Source: Bacteroides fluxus YIT 12057 (GTDB lineage: Bacteria; Bacteroidota; Bacteroidia; Bacteroidales; Bacteroidaceae). Taken from it: a DNA stretch of 64,000 bases. How positions within the stretch are numbered: the stretch's first letter is position 1; the number at the start of each line of letters is the position of its first letter. Positions 20,291 through 28,487 of the stretch are shown here, one piece after another. The stretch is from positions 124,001-188,000 of the forward strand of contig NZ_GL882614.1 in the NCBI RefSeq assembly GCF_000195635.1. The letters are read 5' to 3'. The notes beneath the pieces are model-generated. The model did not search any database, was not told the origin of the DNA, and worked only from the letters and a program-made list of their open reading frames with translations. The translations under genes and the position numbers were made by a program.

Positions 20291-21301
20291 ATGATTAGAG
20301 AAGTAAAATTTGAAAGTCAAGACCGTCGTATCAAAGGCATTATTGAAGCCTTGAACGCTAACGGCATCAAAGACATCGAGGAAGCAAACGCTATCTGCGA
20401 AGCTGCCGGTATTGACCCTTATATGACGTGTGAAGAAACTCAGCCTATCTGTTTCGAAAATGCAAAATGGGCATATGTTGTAGGTTGCGCCATCGCTATC
20501 AAGAAGGGTTGCAAGAATGCCGCTGATGCTGCTGAAGCTATCGGTATCGGCCTGCAAGCATTCTGTATTCCGGGTTCTGTAGCCGACGACCGTAAGGTTG
20601 GTATCGGTCATGGTAACCTGGCTGCCATGCTGTTGCGCGAAGAGACCAAGTGTTTCGCTTTCCTGGCCGGCCACGAATCATTCGCTGCTGCCGAAGGTGC
20701 TATCAAAATCGCAGCTAAAGCTGATAAAGTACGTAAAGAACCTTTGCGTTGCATCTTGAACGGTCTTGGAAAAGACGCTGCCCAGATCATCTCCCGTATC
20801 AACGGCTTTACATACGTTCAGACTCAATTCGACTACTACACGGGTGAATTGAAAGTAGTTCGTGAAATCGCATACAGCGACGGTCCCCGTGCCAAAGTAA
20901 AATGCTACGGCGCCGACGATGTTCGCGAAGGTGTAGCTATCATGTGGAAAGAAGGTGTAGATGTATCTATCACAGGTAACTCTACAAACCCGACTCGTTT
21001 CCAGCATCCGGTAGCCGGTACTTATAAGAAAGAGCGTGTATTGGCAGGTAAGCCCTACTTCTCTGTAGCTTCCGGTGGTGGTACAGGTCGTACTCTGCAC
21101 CCGGACAATATGGCTGCAGGTCCCGCTTCTTACGGCATGACGGACACTATGGGTCGTATGCACTCAGACGCTCAGTTCGCCGGTTCTTCATCAGTTCCTG
21201 CTCACGTGGAAATGATGGGATTCCTGGGTATCGGTAACAACCCGATGGTAGGATGTACAGTGGCTTGTGCGGTTGACGTAGCTACTGCTTTGAGCAAGTA
21301 A
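20291..21301 (+). CDS. GGGtGRT protein; 3' end is an element integration site
   Basis: A 336-residue protein named for the loop SGGGTGRTLHPDNMAAGPAS. The start is the ATG at 20291 after AAGGAGGAAAG, an unusually clear Shine-Dalgarno for this phylum. Function unknown; it is co-transcribed with the scaffold-like gene. The last 177 bp (21125-21301) occur again at 45183-45359. The reading frame is complete, so the element restored the gene when it entered. The C-terminal ATALSK here differs from AQALSK in the far copy, so the end is probably element-supplied. Confidence 0.85.
   Translation: MIREVKFESQDRRIKGIIEALNANGIKDIEEANAICEAAGIDPYMTCEETQPICFENAKWAYVVGCAIAIKKGCKNAADAAEAIGIGLQAFCIPGSVADDRKVGIGHGNLAAMLLREETKCFAFLAGHESFAAAEGAIKIAAKADKVRKEPLRCILNGLGKDAAQIISRINGFTYVQTQFDYYTGELKVVREIAYSDGPRAKVKCYGADDVREGVAIMWKEGVDVSITGNSTNPTRFQHPVAGTYKKERVLAGKPYFSVASGGGTGRTLHPDNMAAGPASYGMTDTMGRMHSDAQFAGSSSVPAHVEMMGFLGIGNNPMVGCTVACAVDVATALSK
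21125..21301 (+). repeat. Left attachment-site repeat (gene 3' end, copy 1)
   Basis: This 177-bp stretch is collinear with 45183-45359, with ten mismatches by eye, mostly synonymous. The longest perfect block is 59 bp (21209-21267), identical to 45267-45325. It is the coding end of the GGGtGRT gene. The crossover is likely within the perfect block. Confidence 0.9.
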
Positions 21302-21322
21302 TATAATACATTGCTAATATAT

Positions 21323-21359
21323 AAATCCCTGTAACTGTAATGGTTATGGGGATTTTTGT
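21323..21359 (+). terminator. Terminator after the GGGtGRT gene (element-supplied)
   Basis: A 13-bp stem (21323-21335 with 21343-21355, two G-T pairs) with a 7-nt loop runs into TTTTTG. It lies 22 bp after the stop and differs in sequence from the terminator after the far copy at 45382. Confidence 0.8.
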
Positions 21360-21538
21360 TTTAGTTATACTGTAATGCTTATCCCCTATTCTGACACTCA
21401 TTTCCTCTTGCTGTTTTTCTTATAATTGGCTGTGATTGAATGATGGAATTGAAGCAAATTATAGCTTAAATGGAGCTTGAATCTCTAAGGGTAAACGTGG
21501 CTGATTATCCTTAATTTGGAGCTAAATTGAGGCTATTT

Positions 21539-21585
21539 TGTGTGCAATCTGTGTGCAATTTGATGTTTTTTCAAAACTGCACACA
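21539..21585. promoter_or_regulatory. Repeat triad upstream of the integrase
   Basis: Two direct repeats TGTGTGCAAT start at 21539 and 21550 (11-bp period), and the inverted form TGCACACA lies at 21578-21585. The triad is 85 bp before the integrase ATG. An equally built but different triad precedes the integrase stub at 45590-45638. Likely arm-type integrase sites or an operator. The rest of 21360-21669 shows no gene. Confidence 0.6.
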
Positions 21586-21669
21586 AAAATCAATTCATCT
21601 ATCTAATATACAGAAAGATATATCACATTTTAAAGGACTTCCCAATGTCTAATTTTAAATGATTAAACT

Positions 21670-22887
21670 ATGGTAAGAAGTTCATTTGCTATCTTATTCT
21701 TCATAAGAGATAGCAGAGTTAGGAAAGATGGTACAGCTTCAATAGAGGTAGTACTCACAGTTAATGGAGAAAGATGTGCTTTTTCTACAGGTAAAAAAGT
21801 AAAATCCTGTAATTGGGATAAAACCAAACAACAAGTAAAAGGCAAGGATAAAGAAGCCCAAAGTCTAAACAACTATCTAAAGGCTATCAGAGCCAAACTC
21901 TATCAAAAAGAAGCAGAATTGTTAGATAGAGGTTTTGTAATCACAGCGGAACTATTACGTGACGCTTATTTTGATAAAGTAGAATCTCTAAAAGAGAAAA
22001 GCCTATTTGAAGTCTTTGAAGAACACAACAAAGAACAAGAAAAACTTGTTGGCAATGGAGTTTCTAAAGCCACTCTTTGGGTATCTGTCTATACCATCAG
22101 ATTATTAAGGGAGTTTGTTCAACAGAAATACAAACGTGACGATTTATATTTACGTGAACTGAACATTAATTTCATTCAGTCGTTTCATTCGTTCTTAAAA
22201 ATTGATAAAGGTATGGCACAAAACTCATGCACCAAGCATTTAAAACTATTGAAGAAAATTATCAACCTATCCGTAGCCAATGCTTACATTAGTTTCAACC
22301 CATTCACTACTTATAAAGTAGAACGTGAACCTGTGGAAGTTGATTTCTTGGACGAAGAAGAATTGAGGAAGATAATCAACTTTGATACTCCCCTGCCACG
22401 ATTGGAGAGAGCTAAAGATATGTTCCTCTTTGGGTGCTTCACTGGGCTTAGTTACATTGACATTAAGACCTTGACACCAGAACACTTTGAGAAGGACAGT
22501 GCAGGCAGAATATGGATTAAGAAGCGTAGAGTTAAGACAGGAGTTCTATCACGCATTCCCCTACTCCCTATTGCCAAACTGATATTGGATAAGTACAAGG
22601 GTGGAAAGAAACTACTCCCTATTCAAGACCCTGCGGACATCAACAAATATCTAAAGGATATAGCTATACTTTGTGGAATCAATAAACGAATTTGCTTTCA
22701 CACAAGTAGGCACACATTCGCAAGTACCGTTACTTTAGCCAATAACATATCTCTGGAAGTCGTTTCTAAGATGTTGGGACATACCAATACACGAATGACT
22801 GCCCACTATGCAAAGCTAATAGACAAGTGCATAGGCGAGCAGATGGATAAACTTATGGATACGTTTACAGGAGATTCTGATTACTAA
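21670..22887 (+). CDS. int: Tyrosine recombinase (IntDOT-like integrase)
   Basis: A 405-residue integrase. The N-terminal arm-binding domain (about 1-90) is followed by a SAM-like core-binding domain (about 110-205, QNSCTKHLKLLKKIINLSVA) and the catalytic domain. Visible catalytic residues are HTSRHTF (HxxR), LGHTN and the Tyr in TAHYAKL. The Arg I position reads FTGLSYID with Ser instead of Arg, as in IntDOT of CTnDOT. It lies next to the left attachment repeat and should catalyse entry and exit of the element. Confidence 0.93.
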   Translation: MVRSSFAILFFIRDSRVRKDGTASIEVVLTVNGERCAFSTGKKVKSCNWDKTKQQVKGKDKEAQSLNNYLKAIRAKLYQKEAELLDRGFVITAELLRDAYFDKVESLKEKSLFEVFEEHNKEQEKLVGNGVSKATLWVSVYTIRLLREFVQQKYKRDDLYLRELNINFIQSFHSFLKIDKGMAQNSCTKHLKLLKKIINLSVANAYISFNPFTTYKVEREPVEVDFLDEEELRKIINFDTPLPRLERAKDMFLFGCFTGLSYIDIKTLTPEHFEKDSAGRIWIKKRRVKTGVLSRIPLLPIAKLILDKYKGGKKLLPIQDPADINKYLKDIAILCGINKRICFHTSRHTFASTVTLANNISLEVVSKMLGHTNTRMTAHYAKLIDKCIGEQMDKLMDTFTGDSDY

Positions 22888-22907
22888 AGTATATCCCTTT
22901 ATAACAT

Positions 22908-22955
22908 AATAATCCCTATGCTCTAATTTTATTGAGTAATAGGGATTATTGCTTT
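22908..22955 (+). terminator. Terminator of the integrase gene
   Basis: AATAATCCCTAT (22908-22919) pairs with ATAGGGATTATT (22939-22950), followed by GCTTTTATTT. Confidence 0.8.
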
Positions 22956-23353
22956 TATTTCCTCTTTAAATCACCTCAAACTCTTATATATGAGAAAATA
23001 ACTTGAAGCATTATTCATGCACCATTAAGATAAGGTGCGTAGCTTCAAGCATATATAAAAAATAATTTACCGAGTCACACTTATTTTCAGACGATGGATA
23101 AGATGGAGATTCGATGATGCGTAGCAATTTTAGTATATGGACAAGACATAGTTCCCCACGAAAGAATGTATGCCGCATGATAGGCCAAGTAAATGCGAGG
23201 AGCTATTTACAACGGTTCAACTATCACAACCAGTCGAAAGATTGGTTTATTTTTTCTCCCCATTTCCTTGATTTCCCCTCAAAGCCTTATATATGAAAAA
23301 TGTATATAAGAGAATAGAAAACAATATTATTAACAAACTAAAATTTAAGAGAA
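22956..23353. repeat. Non-coding leader with hairpin and direct repeats
   Basis: A 400-bp stretch without a convincing gene. A long hairpin spans 23002-23049: CTTGAAGC pairs with GCTTCAAG and, inside it, GCACC with GGTGC. A 25-bp imperfect direct repeat (CCTCAAACTCTTATATATGA at 22974 and CCTCAAAGCCTTATATATGA at 23277) brackets the region. It could hold a small RNA or control the genes that follow. Confidence 0.45.
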
Positions 23354-23515
23354 ATGGGAAATTTAATGAAAGGAATTAAAATCGCAGCGTATGTAGCTGA
23401 GATTATTGTTGCAGGTTCGGTAGTAATTGAACTTGTTGAGAAGTATGGCAGCAGATCCAAGAAAAAATCCGCTGCAAGTAAAGTGGCTGTAGATAATGCA
23501 GTTACTGAAAACTGA
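23354..23515 (+). CDS. Small single-pass membrane protein (53 aa)
   Basis: Reads MGNLMKGIKIAAYVAEIIVA, then GSVVIELVEKYGSRSKKKSA and a polar tail ending VTEN. One hydrophobic helix (residues about 8-27) precedes a basic stretch. No known family recognised. It is the first gene after the hairpin region, preceded by AAGAGAAATG. Likely real because of its clean composition and position, but unsupported by homology. Confidence 0.5.
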   Translation: MGNLMKGIKIAAYVAEIIVAGSVVIELVEKYGSRSKKKSAASKVAVDNAVTEN

Positions 23516-23529
23516 TAAAATGTCCGTGA

Positions 23530-23640
23530 ATGGATTATGACAAGACACAGGACATAATAATAACGGTATTGGAGGTAGCAACTTCGATACTTAAAGGCAT
23601 AAAGAAGCTAAGAGGAATATTTGTAAAAGCAAAGAAATGA
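23530..23640 (+). CDS. Very small protein (36 aa)
   Basis: Reads MDYDKTQDIIITVLEVATSI, then LKGIKKLRGIFVKAKK: an amphipathic helix with a basic end. It lies 14 bp after the previous small gene and 57 bp before the DUF3871-like gene. The composition recalls short membrane-active peptides, but this is only a resemblance. Confidence 0.4.
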   Translation: MDYDKTQDIIITVLEVATSILKGIKKLRGIFVKAKK

Positions 23641-23697
23641 CCTCTTGGCTTTTTGTTTTTATCAGATTTTATCAACCAACTAAAAAATAACAGTAAA

Positions 23698-24720
23698 ATG
23701 AGAACAACAAAAAGACAAGCAGCCGATTCTATCAAAGAACAGGCAGCAGTGATTACAGGTATTGAAGATACAGCAACAGTATCAGAAGAAAATCAGAAGT
23801 TTCATCCTAACTTCATCGAGAGCAACACTTCCGGTATCACATTGGAAGAACTTACAGAGAAGAACGTAATTCCAACGTTCTGCGACAACAGCCTGACCAT
23901 ATCGCACCAGAATTTCATCGGTGCTGTAACAGAAGCGGCAGGACAGATATTCGGAGAAATGACACCTGTTGAATGCAGGGTATCACACCCCATTATCGGG
24001 AGGGTTCCATCAGCTCAGCACAAGAAAGCAAGCGAACTAAGAGAAGATGAGAAAACCATATTCTATCAGCGTCTTGCATGGGTGACACATATAAAAGGAT
24101 TGGTTCAGACCATCAACGGACAGAATGTTAATCTGACTGTCGGAGGTGTCAGAAGTTATAGTGAAGACAAACTCTACAGAGGACAGACCGCAATGAAGTT
24201 TAAAATATTCGTCGGCTGGAAAGTAAGGGTATGTTCAAATTTATGCCTGACTTGCGACGGATTTTCGGGAACGATAGAATGTATGACTGAAGCGGACATC
24301 ACGCAGAAGGCTCTGGAACTGTTCAGCGGTTTCAATCCTCATAAAGAAGAAACACTCAATCTTCTGGAGAATTTGCAATCAACAGCAATCTCCGAAGAAT
24401 TGTTCTGTAAAATCATAGGCAGATTAAGATTATATCAGTTTCTACCTGTAAACGAACAACGAAACCTGCCATCGCTGGAAATGGGTGACCAAGCCGTAAA
24501 TGCGATGGTGAAAGGATATGTTTCCAATCCTAATTTCAGGAAGAAGGAAAACGAGAACATAACCTGTTGGAACCTGTTACAACTCGCCAACGAAGCGGCC
24601 AAATCAGCTTACATTGACCGTTGGCTTGAACGCAACCAAAACTGCACCGATTTTGCTTTGGGAATCCAAAGAGCCATAGAAGGTAACGATACCGAAGGCT
24701 ATTCATGGTTTCTCAACTGA
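23698..24720 (+). CDS. DUF3871-like protein
   Basis: A 340-residue soluble protein. Segments such as NFIGAVTEAAGQIFGEMTPV, SHPIIGRVPSA and KIFVGWKVRVCSNLCLTCDG point to the DUF3871 family found in Bacteroidetes mobile elements. The CSNLCLTC cluster could bind metal. Function unknown. I set the start at 23698 because the 15 codons upstream are not typical. A terminator follows, so it forms its own unit ahead of the recombination genes. Confidence 0.65.
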   Translation: MRTTKRQAADSIKEQAAVITGIEDTATVSEENQKFHPNFIESNTSGITLEELTEKNVIPTFCDNSLTISHQNFIGAVTEAAGQIFGEMTPVECRVSHPIIGRVPSAQHKKASELREDEKTIFYQRLAWVTHIKGLVQTINGQNVNLTVGGVRSYSEDKLYRGQTAMKFKIFVGWKVRVCSNLCLTCDGFSGTIECMTEADITQKALELFSGFNPHKEETLNLLENLQSTAISEELFCKIIGRLRLYQFLPVNEQRNLPSLEMGDQAVNAMVKGYVSNPNFRKKENENITCWNLLQLANEAAKSAYIDRWLERNQNCTDFALGIQRAIEGNDTEGYSWFLN

Positions 24721-24738
24721 CAACTAACCCTACTTTTT

Positions 24739-24812
24739 AAAAGAGAGGTACACATTATCAAAGTTTATTCATCAAACCAAGATTCTGTGTATCTCCCTTT
24801 TTTTATTTTATC
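24739..24812 (+). terminator. Terminator after the DUF3871-like gene
   Basis: AGAGAGGTACACA and TGTGTATCTCCCTTTTTT form a stem with a long loop, ending in a T-tract at about 24802-24808. Confidence 0.65.
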
Positions 24813-24842
24813 GGATTATCAACCACTAATTTTTTTATCATT

Positions 24843-25589
24843 ATGTGTAAATTTCAAAAACCTGTCATCCCGGCAAATGCTACGGATGACGAAAGAAGAG
24901 CCGTCATGTTTGATGCACTTTATTCATTAGACCTCAGCGACAAAGTTGAGAAGTACAACGACCTGACTTATTTAAGCTGGGCAAACGCTTGGGCAGAGTT
25001 TAAACGATGCTACCCTAGTGCAACGTATAAGATTGTCAAACATCCATCAACAGGACTTCCTTATTTTGCAGATCCATTTATAGGGATAGTTGTATATACA
25101 GAAGTGACCGTAGATGAAATTACTCACGAAATGTGGCTACCTGTAATGAATGGTGCCAACAAAGCCATGAAGTTTGAACCCTATACTTATAATGTATATG
25201 ACAAGTTCAAGAAGCAGTATGTCGAAAAGAAAGTAGAAGCTGCCACCATGTTCGACATCAACAAGACCCTGATGCGATGCCTTGTAAAGAACCTCGCCAT
25301 GTTCGGGCTGGGATTGTATATCTATGCCGGAGAAGATGTGCCGGAGAATGAAAGTTCGGATGCTGGCCAAAATGCAGAAACAGCATCAAAGAAAACAACA
25401 ACCCGTAAAACCAAAACGACACAGCAACCATTGGAGAAGTACGCTGGGATAAAAGCAGCCCTAAACGCTTGTATTAATCAGCAGGCACTTATGGGATTGT
25501 ATCAGCAACATAAGAACGAAGTGGATTCTAACAGTGAAATCAAGGCTCTCTTTACGGAGCGTAAGTTACAACTTAACCAAGTAGCATGA
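24843..25589 (+). CDS. Sak-type single-strand annealing protein (DUF1071)
   Basis: A 248-residue protein. The core (residues about 30-170) has LTYLSWANAWAEFKRCYPSA, WLPVMNGANKAMK and the conserved DINKTLMRCLVKNLAMFGLG, then LYIYAGEDVP, which mark the Sak/DUF1071 annealing family. The C-terminal tail after a Thr/Lys-rich linker is variable. Such proteins anneal single strands for phage-type recombination together with an exonuclease. The nuclease gene overlaps its stop by 4 bp, which supports the pairing. Confidence 0.88.
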   Translation: MCKFQKPVIPANATDDERRAVMFDALYSLDLSDKVEKYNDLTYLSWANAWAEFKRCYPSATYKIVKHPSTGLPYFADPFIGIVVYTEVTVDEITHEMWLPVMNGANKAMKFEPYTYNVYDKFKKQYVEKKVEAATMFDINKTLMRCLVKNLAMFGLGLYIYAGEDVPENESSDAGQNAETASKKTTTRKTKTTQQPLEKYAGIKAALNACINQQALMGLYQQHKNEVDSNSEIKALFTERKLQLNQVA

Positions 25590-26524
25590 TTATGGCAACA
25601 AAAAGAATTGAACTGAAAAACAGTGAGGTAATCTTTTTAGAAGAACCTCACGAATACTGGCTTGGTGACAAACAGCTGAGCGGTATAACAGGAATGATTC
25701 AAAGACAATTATTTCCTGACGAGTATGATAACGTGGACGAAGCTGTTCTCAATGCAGCAGCTACCTACGGAACAAACGTACACGCTTCCATTGAAGATTT
25801 CGACAAGAACTGGAACAATGATGGAACCGTGGAAGTAGCGGATTATATTGAAATCTGTAAAGAACACGGACTGGTTCATGAAGCCTCTGAATATATTGTT
25901 TCAGACAACAAGAACTGGGCTTCCATGATTGATAAGGTATATAGAGTTTCTGATGACACTTTCAGTATAGGCGATATTAAGACCTATGGCGTAATGACCT
26001 CAGAGAAACTCGAAAAAGCAAGATGGCAACTCAGTCTTTATGCTTACTTCTTTGAATTACAGAACAAGAAGGCTAAGATTGACAAGCTTTTCATCATCCA
26101 TCTTCGTAACAAGATTAAGAAGGATGGAACTGTTGACCATATCAATGAAGTTATCTTCGTAAACAGAATACCTTCCGAAATCTGCAAGGAATTGTTAGAA
26201 GCAGATCTTAAAGAAGAAAATTTCAATAACCCTTTTAGCATTCCAGAAGAGTATAAGTTTATGGAAGATGAAATCAGATCCCTCATCCAAACCAAGAATG
26301 ATGCGGAGGAAAGACTGGCAGAAATCAAAGCCAAGATTCTCTCCGATATGGAAAGTTCAGGAGTAAAGACCTGGACTACCGAAACGATGCGTCTTACCAG
26401 AAAAATGCCAAGTACACGAATCTCTCTCAATACCAGCAAACTGAAAGCTGAACACCCTGAGATTGATTACTCTCTTTACGAAAAGACTTCCAATGTCGCA
26501 GGAAGTCTTATGATAGCGGTATAA
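25586..26524 (+). CDS. PD-(D/E)XK nuclease, partner of the annealing protein
   Basis: A 312-residue protein. The nuclease core has NVHASIEDF, the acid in SMIDKVYR, the central GDIKTYG (D-x-K) and KARWQLSLYAYFFEL, matching the RecB/lambda-exonuclease-like PD-(D/E)XK fold. The C-terminal part (about 225-280) is a coiled coil-like charged helix. It probably resects DNA ends so that the Sak protein can anneal them. The 4-bp overlap with the upstream gene implies coupled translation. The second Met (MATKRIE) two codons on is an alternative start. Confidence 0.82.
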   Translation: MIMATKRIELKNSEVIFLEEPHEYWLGDKQLSGITGMIQRQLFPDEYDNVDEAVLNAAATYGTNVHASIEDFDKNWNNDGTVEVADYIEICKEHGLVHEASEYIVSDNKNWASMIDKVYRVSDDTFSIGDIKTYGVMTSEKLEKARWQLSLYAYFFELQNKKAKIDKLFIIHLRNKIKKDGTVDHINEVIFVNRIPSEICKELLEADLKEENFNNPFSIPEEYKFMEDEIRSLIQTKNDAEERLAEIKAKILSDMESSGVKTWTTETMRLTRKMPSTRISLNTSKLKAEHPEIDYSLYEKTSNVAGSLMIAV

Positions 26525-26547
26525 AAGCGACAGACCCACTTTCAACA

Positions 26548-26594
26548 GCGGGGAGGATTTCTGAAATAATGAAGTTCTCCCCGCTTTCTTTTTA
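26548..26594 (+). terminator. Terminator after the nuclease gene
   Basis: GCGGGGAGGA pairs with TCTCCCCGC across an 18-nt loop (26548-26585), followed by TTTCTTTTT. Confidence 0.85.
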
Positions 26595-26610
26595 TATAAA
26601 ACTTAAAACG

Positions 26611-26808
26611 ATGAAATACGAAATAGCAATCAGTCAAATAGTTAAGGGAGAAAATGATATTACTCTTACACTTAACACAGCTAATGGTGGCTCTATCGAA
26701 ATCAAATCTTACGGAGCCAAAATGAATTACGAAGAGTTTACAGAGTTTGCAGACGTAATTGAAGGGTTGCGTCAGAAATTCACAGTCATTAACGAACAAA
26801 AGCAATAA
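26611..26808 (+). CDS. Small uncharacterised protein (65 aa)
   Basis: Reads MKYEIAISQIVKGENDITLT with a mostly beta-strand prediction and an acidic C-terminal helix (EEFTEFADVIEGLRQ). The longer frame from 26569 would start inside the terminator, so 26611 is preferred. No family recognised. It leads a run of small genes. Confidence 0.55.
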   Translation: MKYEIAISQIVKGENDITLTLNTANGGSIEIKSYGAKMNYEEFTEFADVIEGLRQKFTVINEQKQ

Positions 26809-26813
26809 GCAAT

Positions 26814-27323
26814 ATGGCAACAAATATCAACGTGGAGCTATTCAAAAGATACGCTCCCAAGAAGAAACTGGAGATTATAAACTCTCTCAGTGAAAGCGAA
26901 TTACTCTCAATCTCCTACACTACCATCCTCAGAATAATCAAGGAGGCTGGAAAAGGAGATTCAGGAAAAGCGAGAAATAAGTTCAAAACGCTATTCCTTT
27001 CTGATACCGGCAACAACTGGAACAGCAATGTAACTTCAATCTGGAATAGCGAAAAGGATGAAATATATCTCTCAGTTTACATCCAAGGAGACGATACAGA
27101 CACCTATACGGATTATAAGCTAAAGTATTTCTTGGATAACAGATCTGAAAATCAATGTCTGGGAAAGCTACACGAGTCTTTTAGAAATGGTTATGAGCAT
27201 GATGTTCCAGCCAATTACGACCGGGCAGACAGAGCTAAGGTTATCAAAGCTATTCTGACCGCCTACATAAAAAACAAGTATAACGATAAACTGAATGACA
27301 ATGGCAAAGAAGAAGATAACTAA
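26814..27323 (+). CDS. Uncharacterised element protein (169 aa)
   Basis: A soluble, charged protein (PKKKLEIINSLSESELLSIS; ADRAKVIKAILTAYIKNKYN). No catalytic motif or family recognised. It lies 5 bp after the preceding small gene and overlaps the next by about 20 bp, so all are likely one transcript. Confidence 0.55.
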   Translation: MATNINVELFKRYAPKKKLEIINSLSESELLSISYTTILRIIKEAGKGDSGKARNKFKTLFLSDTGNNWNSNVTSIWNSEKDEIYLSVYIQGDDTDTYTDYKLKYFLDNRSENQCLGKLHESFRNGYEHDVPANYDRADRAKVIKAILTAYIKNKYNDKLNDNGKEEDN

Positions 27324-27498
27324 GAAAAGTAAGATAACGGTTTCCTATTCCGGAACACCGTTAATGGAAGTCGCAAGATATATGCACGAAGAAGTGGTAA
27401 GACATTGCGATTATTGTGGTAAACCTATGAGCCGTAGTGATGTAAACGACTATGGTTCTTTGTGTGAAACCTGTTATATGAAAGAATACTATGGCTGA
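27301..27498 (+). CDS. Small zinc-ribbon-like protein (65 aa)
   Basis: The basic N-terminus (MAKKKITKKSKITVSYSG) precedes CDYCGKPMSRSDVNDYGSLC, then ETCY. The two CxxC pairs form a treble-clef or zinc-ribbon-like knuckle. An ATG two codons upstream (27295) is an alternative. Possible DNA or protein binding is inference. Confidence 0.6.
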   Translation: MAKKKITKKSKITVSYSGTPLMEVARYMHEEVVRHCDYCGKPMSRSDVNDYGSLCETCYMKEYYG

Positions 27499-27652
27499 AG
27501 AACTGGTTTATAATGAAAACTTGATTATTCAGTTTTCTACAGCAGATTTTCAAGCCTTTGCACTCAATGACGATGACGAAGTAGAAACCAAACATTTTCA
27601 GTCTTTGGATGCAGCAAAAAGATGGATTGATAATAAAACAGCAAAAAAATGA
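27491..27652 (+). CDS. Small uncharacterised protein (53 aa)
   Basis: Reads MAEELVYNENLIIQFSTADF and ends SLDAAKRWIDNKTAKK. It overlaps the zinc-ribbon gene by 8 bp and the next gene by 4 bp, a tight arrangement that supports it as a real gene. The C-terminal ALDAAKRWID-type helix recalls small phage proteins; no family named. Confidence 0.55.
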   Translation: MAEELVYNENLIIQFSTADFQAFALNDDDEVETKHFQSLDAAKRWIDNKTAKK

Positions 27653-27990
27653 AGATAACAACAGAAATGGCGAGATACATTTGGAGTATCATTGCCGCTA
27701 ACCCTTCCCTTTCTATGAGCTGGGGAGTCGATACGGACAGCTTTGTTTGTAGTGACGATGCTTTAGAGTTCCATATACAGGGTTTCCTTCATATAGGGAA
27801 TGTCAGAGTTACATATATTGAAGGAGTGGATCTATTTCAAGTTTCTCTCTATGATGAAGAAGGGAATGAGGTGAAACGAATTGATGATGTGTATTTAGAT
27901 AATCTGGCTGAAGTGATTGACCAAAATGTGGAGAACTATTTGGTTGAGGACTACAATGCCAAAGTTATGAACTACATCTTAGGACTTTGA
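27649..27990 (+). CDS. Uncharacterised protein, first of a paralogous pair (113 aa)
   Basis: Acidic soluble protein (ARYIWSIIAANPSLSMSWGV; EGVDLFQVSLYDEEGNEVKR). It aligns along its length with the following gene: SWGVD with GWGLD, EFHI with EFYL, LFQVSL with LYQITV, and LAEVIDQNVENYL with IVAVINDTVSYGL. The pair therefore arose by duplication. Function unknown. Confidence 0.6.
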   Translation: MKITTEMARYIWSIIAANPSLSMSWGVDTDSFVCSDDALEFHIQGFLHIGNVRVTYIEGVDLFQVSLYDEEGNEVKRIDDVYLDNLAEVIDQNVENYLVEDYNAKVMNYILGL

Positions 27991-27993
27991 CTT

Positions 27994-28338
27994 ATGAACG
28001 AAAACGAGAAAATAGCAAAAGTAATCTGGCATGATGCTTTGCAAAAATCCTTTCTCCCCTTTGGTTGGGGATTGGACTTTAATGACATAAAGGTGACAGA
28101 TAAAGGTACTGAGTTTTACCTTTTCAAAACCGAGTGTTGGATTGAGGTTCGTTACTTAGCAGAACTGAACCTTTATCAGATAACAGTTAAACCAGAAAAT
28201 GAGGAAACAGAAATCACCTATGATTGTGTGCCGCTTGATAAGATAGTGGCTGTAATAAATGATACCGTCAGTTATGGTTTAGCCTCCTATGATTTTATCT
28301 GCTCCAAATACGGAGTTATATATAAGGTAGCCGTATAA
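27994..28338 (+). CDS. Uncharacterised protein, second of a paralogous pair (114 aa)
   Basis: Starts 4 bp after its paralogue. Contains KVIWHDALQKSFLPFGWGLD and NLYQITVKPENEETEI. Divergence between the two copies is large, so the duplication is old. A strong terminator ends the unit just downstream. Confidence 0.6.
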   Translation: MNENEKIAKVIWHDALQKSFLPFGWGLDFNDIKVTDKGTEFYLFKTECWIEVRYLAELNLYQITVKPENEETEITYDCVPLDKIVAVINDTVSYGLASYDFICSKYGVIYKVAV

Positions 28339-28361
28339 GGCAGACGATAATTTATGTTATC

Positions 28362-28413
28362 GGGGAATATGTGAGAATTCAGATTATAGAAACTCATGTA
28401 TTCCCCCTTTTTT
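28362..28413 (+). terminator. Terminator of the small-gene operon
   Basis: GGGGAATATGTGAG pairs with CTCATGTATTCCCC, followed by CTTTTTT (to 28413). Confidence 0.85.
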
Positions 28414-28487
28414 ATGCCCAACCGACATGGTTCCAAAGATTAGACGTCCATCTAAGCAGTGGAACTATTGTTAAAAAACGAATAACA

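Noticed and set aside
21302..21669. tRNA gene as the integration target
   Set aside because: No tRNA-like sequence is seen at either border; the duplicated DNA is protein-coding.
23114..23296. 60-codon frame in the leader region
   Set aside because: Composition is unlike neighbouring genes, there is no ribosome site, and it overlaps repeats.
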